Source: Brugia malayi
Lineage: Eukaryota; Nematoda; Chromadorea; Rhabditida; Onchocercidae
Length of the DNA stretch: 64,000 nucleotides
Direction of reading: 5' to 3'
NCBI RefSeq assembly: GCF_000002995.4
Contig: NW_025062479.1
Location: forward strand, 24,658,721 to 24,722,720
Shown in pieces: positions 37,701 to 50,320 of this stretch. Positions within the stretch are counted from its first letter, which is position 1. Each line of letters opens with the position of its first letter. The notes beneath the pieces are model-generated. The model was given only the letters and a program-made list of their open reading frames with translations, was not told the origin of the DNA and did no database searches. The position numbers and the translations under genes were made by a program.

Positions 37701-38284
37701 AAGATTTAAAAAGAAAAATTTAAGATTATTCATGCAAACAAATAAATTAAATCATTTGTTTAAAACTTTCTTTTCTTTTTTTCTTGTCCTTAATTTAAAA
37801 CAAAAAAACGACAAAACGTAAAAAAAAAAAAAAAAAAAAACTAAAAAATAAAAAAAAATTTGCGAACTTTAAAAAACAGATCACAAAAATTATATTACAA
37901 TTCTCATTTTGATCAATTCAATTTATCATACAAATCAGTACAGTTTTCGTTACATTTCATTTTTTTTTTTTTTTTTTTTTTTCACTTTAAAACAAAATAT
38001 ACTTACAAAAATTTTGGGTTGATAAGAAATAAATAAATGTAAAATTTATTAGTAAAAAAATTAAAAAAAAAAAATAAAATAAAATTTTCATTATTCTTCC
38101 AAAATTCAAATTTTTTTTTTTTTATAAATTGCTAAATTTATTTAAAACTTAGAAAATGCTAAATTATTATGTAATTTAGAATTTTAAAACTTAAAAAAAA
38201 AAGATGTTATCGATTATTAAATTGATTTATTAATTAATACAAACTGCTAATATTTTTGCTAAATATTGCATTAAACATTTAACC

Positions 38285-38378
38285 AAATTTGAAATAAAAT
38301 TTAATTTTAATTCTTAAATTGATTTAAAACCATGATTAATTGAAAGTTTTATTAATTTTGCTGATGAATTTTTGCGCA
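38285..38378 (+). repeat. Dispersed ~95 bp element, copy 1
   Basis: Matches the reverse complement of 45641-45736 at about 92 of 96 positions. Core strings: accatgattaattgaaagtt and aattttgctgatgaattt. Confidence 0.85.
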
Positions 38379-39339
38379 TGTTTAAAATAACAAGAGAATA
38401 AATCTAAAAATTTATTTAAAAATTTAATTTTTGCTAAAATTTAGTTAAATTTAACTGTGCAAATTTGTATAAACAATAAATTTAATTGTTTATTCATTAT
38501 TCATTTAAAAAATTTTTTCATTTGTTTTTTTTTTTTTTTTTTTTTTGTTTTCTCATTTTGTCGATTAATGAATGACACAAAGTAATGAGAAGTAAAAATA
38601 AATTTAATTTCTGCACAATTGCAATTATTCACGAGCAACTATTAAATAAAATATGATAAAAGTAATATTTTTTTTTCCATTTTCCTTTTTCATTTTGCTC
38701 CTAACTTGCAGAATAATTAATTATGCTTGAAAACATGAGTGGATTGTAATTAAAATTAATTTTAATGAAATCATTTCAATGATTTTTTTTGCATCACTGA
38801 GAATTCTACTGCTATTATCTGAATTTTCACAAATTATCTGAAATCTTTTATTTGAAATTAACCAATTAATCACTTCTAATTATCATTTTATTTAAATTTT
38901 AACTTTTTTAAATTTTCTATTAAAATTTTTAAATATTTAAAAATGTTAAATCACTTGAAATATCTATAATAAAATTTTGAAATTTATACAAAATGAAATT
39001 ATTGATTGAAAGATACTTACTTACTTATTCATTGAAAAGTAATCTCGTTGAAATTTTTAGATGTTAATTCTTTAGCAGACAATCGATTTATAAGTTTGCT
39101 CAAATATTTGATTAAATTAAATGATTCTTTTTGAAATAGCAATAGCTATTTAAAATTTATTCTATTTCAATTTAATTATGCTCATTTTTTATATTTTTTG
39201 TTATTATTATTATTATTATTACTTATTAAAGTTTGAAAAAATAAAATTGCAATTAATGCAATGAATTTTGTAATAAAATTATTTTAAAATATGATTTATA
39301 ATTAATATATAGTCAAAAAATTATTTCCTACAACTATTT

Positions 39340-39535
39340 ATTTATCACTTTTATTATTATTATTAATAATAATAATTATTATTGTTGTAATTGTTATTGT
39401 TATCATTATTATTATTATTATTGCTATTATTATTATTGTTATTGTTATCATTATTATTATTATTGTTATTATTATTATCGCTATTGATATCATTATTATT
39501 GTTATTACTGTTATTATTATTATTATTATTATAAA
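39340..39535. repeat. TTA/TTG trinucleotide array
   Basis: Imperfect (TTA)n with TTG, TCA and GCT interruptions, open as an Ile/Thr-rich frame on the minus strand. Not a gene. Confidence 0.9.
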
Positions 39536-40322
39536 AATGCAAAAAAGAAAAAAAAGATGAGTGAAGCTACCAAGTATCAATTTCATCTTTTCATAATTTA
39601 ACATATTGCTGGTAAATTTTTTATATAAAACTAATCTGTGTGAATTAATTAAATATGCAATTTGATTAGATTATATGAAAAGAATATGGTAGAATATATT
39701 TCCAACTAATTATCAGTTCCATTAATTTAATCATTTTTATCATACTGCAAATACATATTGATGCTGCATTTTCCTATATTTGATCGTATTATCATATGCT
39801 ATCAGTGATTTCGAAAAAAAAAAATCCACTGATAATGTAAAATTTTATCAATTTTATAATGATAATATTATCTGCATAAAAAAGAAAATAAATATTTATG
39901 GAAAAGAATATTTAAAGTATTTTCTGGTCCGATATTTTATTATCACAATGAATAATTTCATTTTTATCAATTTTATAATATTTTTATTAGTTTATTTTTA
40001 TCAGTTTTATAATGATAATATTATTATCTGCCTGAAAAAAAAAATATTTATAGAAGAGAATATTTAAAGTATTTTCTGATCAGATATTTTATTATCACAA
40101 TGAATAATTTTTTTTTTTATCAAATATTTTTGTCAGTAGATATTTTTTTTTTTAAATTCTTTCTTTTTTCATTTTTAATATTTAGAAATGAAAGAGCAGC
40201 TGGCTATAAAGATAGCATGTTATATTTTAAATTAATATTTAAAAGCATCAATGAATATTTGATGCATATATTTCAGCTTAAAAACTTTTTGTACTTAAGT
40301 AATCTTTTTTTTTTTTTTTTGT

Positions 40323-40365
40323 TTAATAATATTTGTCAACCCAAAAAGTTGACAAATATTATTAA
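40323..40365. other. Perfect 18 bp hairpin
   Basis: ttaataatatttgtcaac (40323-40340), a 7-nt loop ccaaaaa, then its exact reverse complement (40348-40365). With G-U pairing the stem extends outwards (to about 40318/40370). Confidence 0.75.
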
Positions 40366-40434
40366 GCAAAGAATAAACAATGATATAGCACACCTAATAA
40401 TGTAATAGTAATGTGAAAATTAAAATTTAAAATG

Positions 40435-40990
40435 ATTACTTAAGTATTAACAATAATTGACTAATTAACTTAAGTATTATCAATAACTGATAATTAGTCA
40501 ATAATTGACTAATTAACTTAAGTGTTATCAATAACTGACTAATTAATCAATAATTGAGTAATTAATCAATATCAGTAATTGACTAATTAACTTAAGTGTT
40601 ATCAATAACTGACTAATTAATCAATAATTGAGTAATTAATCAATATCAGTAATTGACTAATTAACTTAAGTGTTATCAATAACTGACTAATTAATCAATA
40701 ATTGAGTAATTAATCAATATCAGTAATTGACTAATTAACTTAAGTGTTATCAATAACTGACTAATTAATCAATAATTGAGTAATTAACCAATATCAGTAA
40801 TTGACTAATTAACTCAAGTATTATCAATAACTGATAACTAGTCAATAATTGACTAATTAACTTAAGTGTTATCAATAACTGACTAATTAATCAATAATTG
40901 AGTAATTAATCAATATCAGTGATTGACTAATTAACTCAAGTATTATCAATAACTGACTAATTAATCAATAATTGAGTGATTAATCGAATA
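40435..40990. repeat. ~74-84 bp tandem repeat, ~8 copies
   Basis: Units of ttgactaattaacttaagt, gttatcaataactgact and aattgagtaattaatcaata, with a variant (actgataactagtcaat) in the outer copies. Confidence 0.95.
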
Positions 40991-41428
40991 TTATCATAAT
41001 TTTGGAAAATTTTTCCAGTTTATGCAAATTATTTAGTATGAACACAACATGTTTTACTGATTCATATCATTTCTTACTTTTTATTTTTTTATTTTTTACT
41101 TTTTTAACACTTCTAAGCCAATTGTTTAATTCATGTTATCCATCTCTTTTTTTTTTTATTTTTCTAAAAAAAAACCCTTCGTATGATTATTACTTTTGAT
41201 TTCTTTTAGCAGAATAGCAATTCAAATATAAGAAATTTACAAATTTTGCAATATTTTTCTTTTTTAAATCCAATCAATGAGATCAAATATGAATCGACTA
41301 CACAGATTAGAAATTAAAATTTCACAAAAAAAAAAAAAAAAGAAATAGCAATATGATTGTGTAATGTTAAATAATAAAAATTAAGCATTATAAAAATATA
41401 ATAAAAATTAATCAAACAATTTATGCAT

Positions 41429-41487
41429 AGGTCATCCATTCGTTATCGTTATTCAATTGACCTTGACCTGCTCATTGACCTTGACCT
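41429..41487. promoter_or_regulatory. Cluster of five nuclear-receptor half-sites
   Basis: AGGTCA at 41429-41434 and four TGACCT sites at 41458-41463, 41464-41469, 41476-41481 and 41482-41487. The last four form two TGACCTTGACCT blocks separated by six bases. Each block contains TCAAGGTCA on the minus strand, an extended half-site known for NR5/ERR-type receptors. Confidence 0.4.
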
Positions 41488-41991
41488 TTGATTAATAATA
41501 ATAAATAATAATATTAACTTTCATTCGATGATGATAATAGTGTACAGCTTTACCATATATAAATTATCAATAAAATAACATATATGTGATTAATTCTCAT
41601 AATAATATTTATTCCAAAAATAATTATATAACTTATCATTTTTTCTTTTTTTTTCTTTTTTCAATATTATTTTAATTCACAATATTATATCATTGATTGC
41701 TTTATTTGAAATTTATTGTAAAATAAATTTCAAATTATTATTTCCATTTAAATTAAATTGTTTATTTATTAAAATAAAAAACAAGGGAATAATTTTTAAT
41801 AATTAAAAAAAAAAAAAAATCAAAACCCATTAATTTAATTCAATTAAACATTTTATTTTCAATTATAATTGTAAATTTATTGTAATTTTTTTTTTTTTTT
41901 TTTTGCAATATTTATTTTAATTACTCTTTCATTTTTCAAGCAAAAATAAAAAAATATTTATTGGTGAAAAAAAATAATAATAATAATAATT

Positions 41992-42057
41992 AGATGCCAA
42001 AAAGACCTGGGAAAGCGTTATGACAGATGATGAAAGCCTGGTTATCGATGAAATATG
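41992..42057 (+). pseudogene. Possible mariner transposase scrap
   Basis: An island that is not low-complexity. One plus frame reads DAKKTWESVMTDDESLVIDE then stop, following ataattag. It resembles the V(I/M)TGDES box around the first catalytic Asp of mariner transposases, with TDDES in place of TGDES. No flanking transposase sequence or terminal repeats were found, so this is tentative. Confidence 0.25.
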
Positions 42058-42300
42058 AATAAATCAATGAGTGATTGATTGATTGGTTGATTGAACTGAT
42101 TGAACAGTCAATCGATATACATATACATATATATATAATATAAATAACAAAAAAAAAAAACAACATTGTTAAAAAAAAAAGTATTTTCATGGTAGATTAT
42201 TTGGACCCTGTTAGTGCCCAATTAAAACTAATTAATTAATTAATTCATTAATCAATTAATTAATTACTACTAGCTAAACAATACTTTAAAAAAAAAAAAA

Positions 42301-42392
42301 ATGATAGCAAAAGAAGAAAAAGAAAACACTGGCGAGTCGATGAGGTTCCATTTAAGGACACCATTTGAGGCACATAATATACCTCTAAACAC
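42301..42392 (+). other. Orphan codon-like island
   Basis: Non-repetitive, G/C-richer block between a poly-A run and a (CACATA)n tract. The plus frame reads MIAKEEKENTGESMRF onward, then LRTPFEAHNIPLN. A similar short block lies at 42189-42239 (MVDYLDPVSAQLKLIN then stop). They cannot be joined to a gene. Confidence 0.2.
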
Positions 42393-42480
42393 ACATACAC
42401 ACATACACACACCTACAACATACATACACACATACAGGTGTACATATAGACATACACATACACACATGCATACATACATA
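42380..42480. repeat. CACATA/CATACA microsatellite
   Basis: Imperfect acacatacaca repeats with a short unique insert. Confidence 0.9.
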
Positions 42481-44114
42481 AATATTAACTTTTTGTTTTT
42501 TTGTTTTTGTTTTTTTTTTTTTTTTACCTCATCAAATCTTTCCTTTCCTTTCTTCTATTTCATGTAATTAATTCATTCTTAAATAAAACAAACAAACAAA
42601 TAAACAAACAAACAAAAAAAATTAAACCATAAATTTTAAAAGTTTCTTTCTTTTCTTTTTTTTTCTTTCAATTTCTCAAAATATTTATTATTATATTTAT
42701 TTTTTTTTAAATTAAAATGAATAATAATAAAAAAAAAAAAAATGATAACGAATCATCTTTTACTTTTGCTTTTTTTAATGATAATAATAATATATTTTTT
42801 TTTTCTTTTAATCAAATGATAACGGTCAATTAAATTACCCGTGATCAATGATGCAAAAAAAAAAAAAAAAAAAAAACAATTTATGATAATGAAAAAAAAA
42901 AAAAGAAAAAGAAAAAAGATACTTTTAAAAAGAAAAAAAAAAAGAAATTGAAATGAAATAACACAAGAAATAATAATAATAATAATAATAAACAAGGAGG
43001 TAGTTTAAAAATCACTGTGTATTTTTAACATATTTAAATTAAAAAAGTATGTAAATAAAATAAACATTGTAAAAAAATGATAATTTAAATAAAAATAAAA
43101 AAAGCTAAATGGAATACTAAATTGAAGACAATTCCAATCAATTACTATACAATTTTAGAGTGACAAAAAAGAAAAAAAATATTCACAAATTATAAATTAA
43201 TAAAAATCACCTGTTATAATTTCTCATATATATCATTATTTTATTATTTATTTTTTTTTTTTTTTGGAAGAGATGAAATTTTTATAAATGTATTTAAAAA
43301 AAAAAAAAAAAAATTGGCTTAAAAAATTAATTAGCATCAATTTTCAACAAAAAAAAAAAAAAAAAAAATTATCAAATTTATTTTTTTGTAGTTAAATTAA
43401 TTTTATATACAATTTTTTTTTTTTTGATTATCAAAAAGCATAAATTTAGCTAGAAATAATCAATCAAAAAATGATTTCTATACAATAAAATGAAGAAATT
43501 TATTCCATTTCTTTTTATATATTATTCAAAAAAAAAAAAAAAAAACTTAAAAATAAAAGTATTATTTCTCGTCCAAAAGAAAAATTAAATAAATAAATAA
43601 ATAAATGTAAAAATACCGGAACGAAAACATTTAAAAGTCCGTAAATAATTCCGTAACAGTTTGAGAAAGATAATAAACAAAAGAAATAAAAAAAATGCAT
43701 CCTGAAATGAACACCGGTTCCATTCAATAAGAAAAAAAAAAATAAAAATATTAATTTAATAATTAATATAACTCACTGGGTTTTTTCTAATAAAATAATT
43801 AACCGGTAAAATTGTATAGCATAGAGAGCACTTTTCTTTCTGTGTAGATCGTAATAATAAATTTAAATTTAAATTAATTAATATTCTATTTTTTTTTAAA
43901 AAAAAAGGTAAAAGTAATTAACAAACTTATTTATTAGTTATTTTGTCGAGAATAAAGAAGAGAACTGCTATATTTCTATAATAATAATTTAAAATTAAAT
44001 AAAAATTAACAAAGAAAAATTATTTTAAAGATCATTTTTTTAAATTAGCTAATAAATTTAAATATTAAAATAGAGCAGTTCATTGGAAATAATTTTTTAT
44101 TCTTTAATAAGAGA

Positions 44115-44160
44115 CAAAGAGAGAGAGAGGGAGGGAAAGGGAGAGAGAGAGAGAGAAAAA
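44115..44160. repeat. GA-rich microsatellite
   Basis: agagagagagggagggaaag-type purine tract; a second one lies at 44488-44524. Confidence 0.9.
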
Positions 44161-45084
44161 TATCAAATTATTGATAATGATAATGCCTACTGATATTACT
44201 ATTACTAGTAGTACTACTACTGCTATCACTGATTATCATTGCAGAAATTTCATACTCATATCAAAATGTTAACAATGAATACAGTAATAATAATAATCAT
44301 GATAATTAATAATAATAATCATGATAATTAATAATAATAATAATCATGATAATTAGTAATATAACAAATAATTAAAAATAATAATAATCATTTTTAAAAA
44401 AAAAAATATGATGACTATTTTGTAACAATAAAAATGAATACAATTCATATCATAATACTGTTATAATGAAAAGTAGATGGAAAAAAAGGAGAGAGAGAAA
44501 GAGAGAGAGCGAGAGAGAGGGACAGAATGACAAAGACAGAGGGAATTTAAAAAAAAAATACAACAGTACAAAAAAAAAAACTATATCACAATTTATATCT
44601 TTTATATTTACATTCTAATATTTTTTTTTTATTAAAAAAAAAAAATTTATAAAATAGTTCCTTTTTCTTTTTTTTTTTTTCTTTCTTTCGTTTTTCAAAT
44701 TTAACATAAATTATATATAAAAAAAAGAAAGATGGAAGAAAAAAAAAAGGATTAAAAAAAAATTTTTTTTTTGAAATTTAACAAAAAAAAAAAATACAAA
44801 AATATTTTTCATCAATTTATTTTCTATTTGCTAAAAAAACAAACAAATTTTGAAATTAAAAAAAAGAAAAAAAAGGGAGGAAAGAAAAACAATTATAGTA
44901 ATATTAAAAAAAAAATTCAATCAATCAATCAATTAAATAAAATCAAATCAATCAATTAAATCAAATCAATCAATCAATTAAATCAAATCAATCAATCAGT
45001 TTAAAAGAAGGAACCGGTTCAAAACTAGGATGAGGTATTTGACGATGACCCATACAAAAAAAAAAAAAACGTATATCTGATTTC

Positions 45085-45155
45085 ACACATACACATACAC
45101 ATACACACACATACACATACACACACATACACATACATACACATACACATACATG
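45085..45155. repeat. (ACACAT)n microsatellite
   Basis: Imperfect acacatacacatac array just past the daf-12 stop codon, probably in its 3' UTR or flank. Confidence 0.9.
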
Positions 45156-45167
45156 TTGTATTAATAT

Positions 45168-45772
45168 CTAAGTAGTTTTGAAGAATTCTTTTGGAAGTGC
45201 TTCCGATTGATTCGGATCAACACGTCCCAGGAATAGTGTTATAGCATTCTGGCTAATTGTTCTCAAAATCCTTAATGATTCCGGTAAACGTTCGTAACGT
45301 GAACGTGCCTCATGACCATACATTGATTCCATATAACTGAAAAAAATTAAATTTAATAATGTATTTAAAAAAAAAAAAATAAATTCAATGTATTTAATTT
45401 AAATGTAAATTACTACAATTCTCATTTTTTAAAAATTAAATTAAACTTTTTTTTTTTTCTTCGATTAAATTAAAATTGTCAATCAATTATTAAATAATAC
45501 TAATGCCAAAATGTAACAAAAAAAAAAAAAGCAATATTTTGAACTTAATTGATTATGTTATATGCATTGTACCAGTGCTGGTCGTATATTGTGTTGTCAT
45601 TTTATAGTTTAAATATTAAAATACGCTTTTGTAATTAAGTTTTGCGCATAAATTCATCAGCAAAATTAATAAAACTTTCAATTAATCATGGTTTTAATTC
45701 AATTTAAGAATTAAAACAAAATTTTATTTCAAATTTAAATTTTGAATTTTTTTATTTTTTTTTTTAATTTTT

Positions 45773-45808
<36 letters not shown>

Positions 45809-46327
45809 CTCTGGTCGTATATTGCGTCGTCATTTTATAGTTTAAATATTAAAATACTTTTTGTAATTAAGTTTTGCGCATAAATTCATCAGCAAAATTA
45901 ATAAAACTTTCAATTAATCATGGTTTTAATTCAATTTAGGAATTAAAACAAAATTTTATTTCAAATTTAAATTTTGAATTTTTTAAAAATCTTCAGAAAT
46001 ATTATTGTAAACTTATCACAAATAATATCAATATTATATCAAATTTTAAAGATAATATGCATTAAATGAAGTAATCCACAATTAAATTTTCACATATTTA
46101 AAATCGATTATAATAAATGTTTCAAAATGAATAAAATTGATAAAGTTAACAAAAGAAAGATTAATTAATCAACTGTAATAATTAAAGTTTATTACATTAT
46201 TATCATTGTTTTTTTTTTTTTTTTTTTCATCTTTTCAAAATAATGTATTAATTATTATTAATTTATGAAATAGAGTATACATAGTTATTATTATTATTAA
46301 CCTATAAAATAAAGTGTACGTAGCTAC

Positions 46328-46360
<33 letters not shown>

Positions 46361-49300
46361 CATTATTAACCTATGAAATAAAGTATACATAGCTATTATT
46401 ATTATTATTACTATCATTATTAACCTATGAAATAAAGTATACATAGCTATTATTATTACTGTTATTATTATCATTATTAACCTATGAAATAAAGTAATAA
46501 TGCAAGAAAAAAAAAATTATATACCGATGCAAAAGAGCTTGATACTCTTGACAATGCCGGACAACGGTAATTCGATCAGCCGGATCCAGAAGTGCATCAC
46601 GATTTGGATCAAACAACAAAATAAGAACAATTAAATCAATTGCAAGCTCATTATTTCGAAGATCTGGATGTAATGATTCACAAAATCTAAATAATAATTA
46701 TATTCATTAAATTTTTAACAATTTCAATATTTTATTAATAAATACTAACCTTTTTTTTTTCCTTTTCACTATCATATAACTAAGTTATATATTGTAAATT
46801 AACATTAGCAAATGATATACTTACTTCAATTGATAATTTAATAAATTTCAATTGATAATGCTAATTTAAAATAATTATTATACTTTAAAAATCCTTCTTT
46901 TTGTCGATCACGAAGTCCCTCTTTTAATTGATCAAACATTTCCAATGATATTTTACTATCATCCGAAACAACCGGTGTCCGCCAACATTTTCGATCCATA
47001 TCAAAACGTGTCACACCACGCATCGTTAACATTTCAACCATTCCACCTAAAAATTAAATTAAATGAATAAGTTTTTAAAATTAAATTGTTAAGATTAAAA
47101 AAAAAGTTTTTTAAAAAAAAATTAAATTTTTCAAGTTAAATTAATTTAAAATTTTAGGATGACAATGAGTTGCCATTTTTTTATTATATACTATTATTTA
47201 AGTTTGATTATTACAAGAAAAATTGCTAAATTTTACTATTCTATTAAAGCATGTAAATGAAAAGAAAAGTATATAAGCTTCTGATAAGGCTTGATTTATA
47301 TCAAATTTTGTTATCATTTCTTATCAGTATATCATTTTCTTTGGAAAGGAAAATAGAACAGTAAAAAGTTTTAATGAAATCTTTTTTTTTTTGCTATCAA
47401 ATCTATAAATATAATAAGAAGTTAGGTATTATAAGTAAGATCATAATTAAATCTATATAATCGACAAGTATTATCACTTTACTATCATCCCATCCATCTA
47501 ATTTTTTTTTTGTTATCAAATCTATAATTATAATAAGAAATTAGGTATTATCAGTAAGATTATAATTAAATCTATATAATCGACAAGTATTATCACTTTA
47601 TTATCATCCCATCCATCTAAATTTTTTTTTTTTTTTTTGTTATCAAATCTATAATTATAATAAGAAGTCAGGTATTATCAGTAAGATTATAATTAAATCT
47701 ATATAATCGACAAGTATTATCACTTTATTATCATCCATCCATCCAATTTTTTTTTCTTTTCTTTAAAAATGGTTTTTTATATGAAATTAACTTTACTATA
47801 ATTAAATTTTATTTTAAATAAAATATAATAATAAAATAAATACCTTTTAATAAAGCAAATTTTCCATCTTGTGATAAATCATTAAATGCTGGTAGTTTTT
47901 TTGCCATTTTAACCAATCTTCGCATTGTAATATCAATAATATTAAGAATATCGGTTGGATCATGAGTAACTTTCTTTAGATATGCCGCTTTTCGAGAATC
48001 TTCAATTGGTTCATTCATACATGCAAATGCATCTCGAACCTATAATAAATAATTTTAGAACTTGAAATCCTTTAAAAAAAAAAAAAAAAAATTCTAATTC
48101 TAAATTAAAAATTTTATTCATCAAAAAAATTTTTTTTAATATCATATCAATTATTAATGATATAACAAGATAGCATATCATATCATACCAAATTGTATCA
48201 GTTGAAAAAACATCATAAAAATAATTTTATAACTTGAAATCCTCAAAAAGAAAATTCTAATTCTAAATTAAAATTAAAAATTGGAATTCTCAAAAAAATT
48301 TCTTTACTATCATATCAATTATTAATGATATAACAAGATATCATATCATATCATATCAAATTGTATTAGCTGAAAAAACATCATAAAAATAATTTTATAA
48401 CTTAAATTCCTCAAAAAATTCCAATTTTAAATTGAAAATTTGAATCATTAAAATTGTTTTTAATATCATATCAATTATTAATGATATAACATGATATCAT
48501 ATCATATCATATCAAATTGTATTACTTGAAAAAGTATCAAATTTCATCAAAAAAAAAAAAAGCAAACATTACTAACAATATCTAGTGCACGAAGTTCAGC
48601 TGAATTAAGTTGATAATTAAGTCGTGAGTCACCTTCATGATAAATTGCTTGCTGGAAAAAAAAATTTTTTTAAATTTAAAAAAAAAAAAAAAAAAGGGAA
48701 GGAAAGAAACTATAAAAATTTAGCATAATAAAAGAAGAAATTAACATTTTTTTTTTGAATTTAATAAATTAATTAATTCATTTATTCAAAAATTAAATGA
48801 GAAATATATAGTGTAAATTCTATGAAATATCATAAAATTCATAATTAATAAATACTTTTTTTTTTTAAAAAAAAAACCTAAATTATCATTTTCTCTCTCT
48901 CTAATAATCATTAATATTGTAGACATATTTAATTAGATACACTGAATGTGATCAAAAAAAAAAAAATTTATTAATTATAAACAAAAAAAAAATATATATA
49001 TTCTACACTATCAAAATATTACACCACAAAATTTTTTTTTTTTTTTTTTTTTCTACAATAATTTATAAAGGGAAATTAGAGAAAAGAGAAATAAAAAAAT
49101 TTTTTGTTTGTTTGTTTGTTTGTTTTTGTTTGTTTGTTTTTGTTTTCTTTTTTTTTTTTCAAAGAAGCATAAAAACGAGCTTTTAAAGTTTCACGTTCAG
49201 TGCATAATTTCGGTGAAATAGTATTCAGCTCATCGTGTATCGTATCGTGCATATATTTTACTTTTTTTTCCACGTCTGACGTTAATTTGAACGTTCCACG

Positions 49301-50272
49301 TGGTAAATTAGCTGCTGCAGCGCTTAATTCTGTATAATCGGTGATTGCTAAAAAAAAAGAAAAAAAAAATTTATAAATAATAAATTTTATAGTATAAAAA
49401 GAATGATTAATTCAAATAATTGAAAAATTTTTTTTTAGTGAATGAATGAATGAATGAATGAATGGATTATAATTTATTGAGATAAAAAAGAAAAAAACAT
49501 TTATTATAATGTGAAATTATTTCATTAATTAATTTATTAAAATTATGTAAAATTATTTTATTAATTAATTTATTAAAATTATATAATTACTTACTTTTAC
49601 TAAAATAATATTATTCATTAAAATTATAAATAATAAATTTCGTAGTGTTAAAAAAAAAAAGAAAGATTAATTCAAATAATTGAAAAATTTTTTTTTAGTG
49701 AATGAATGAATGGATTATAATTTATTGAGATAAAGAGAAAAAAAAAAAATTATTATAAAAATTATTATAATGTGGAATTATTTCATTAATTAATTTATTA
49801 AAATTATGTAAAATTATTTCATAACTAATTTATTAAAATTATATAAATACTTTTATTTTACTAAAATAAAAATATTCTTTTTTTTTTTTCTTTCTATACA
49901 AAATTCCAATACAATTTATGAAAAAAAAAAAAATATATATATATATTATATGAAAATAATAATAATTAAAATACTAACGTGAAATTATTTCATGATTAAT
50001 TAATTAAAATTATATAATTACTTACTTTTACTAAAATAAAATTATTCTTTTTTTTTTTTCTTTCTATACAAAATTCCAATACAATTTATGAAAAAAAAAA
50101 AAAATATATATATATATATATATGAAAATAATAATAATTAAAATACTAACGTGAAATTATTTCATGATTAATTAATTAAAATTATATAATTACTTAGTTT
50201 TACTAAAATAAAATTATTCTTTTCTACACAAAATTCAATATAATTTATGAAAAATTTATATATATATATGAA

Positions 50273-50320
<48 letters not shown>

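Larger units (their letters stand above)
34771..45167. other. ~10.4 kb gene-poor interval
   Basis: Between the SLC35F start and the daf-12 stop. It contains tandem repeats (34870-35290, 37140-37700, 40435-40990), microsatellites (39340-39535, 42380-42480, 44115-44160, 44480-44525, 45085-45155), nuclear-receptor half-sites, a perfect hairpin and a few codon-like islands (36610-36770, 41992-42057, 42189-42239, 42301-42392). No complete gene could be assembled. Confidence 0.55.

Noticed and set aside
43515..43727. Signal-peptide-like frame (MHFFYFFCLL) after TTTCAG on the minus strand
   Set aside because: No downstream exon could be joined to it and the composition is hydrophobic low complexity; kept only as a weak possibility.
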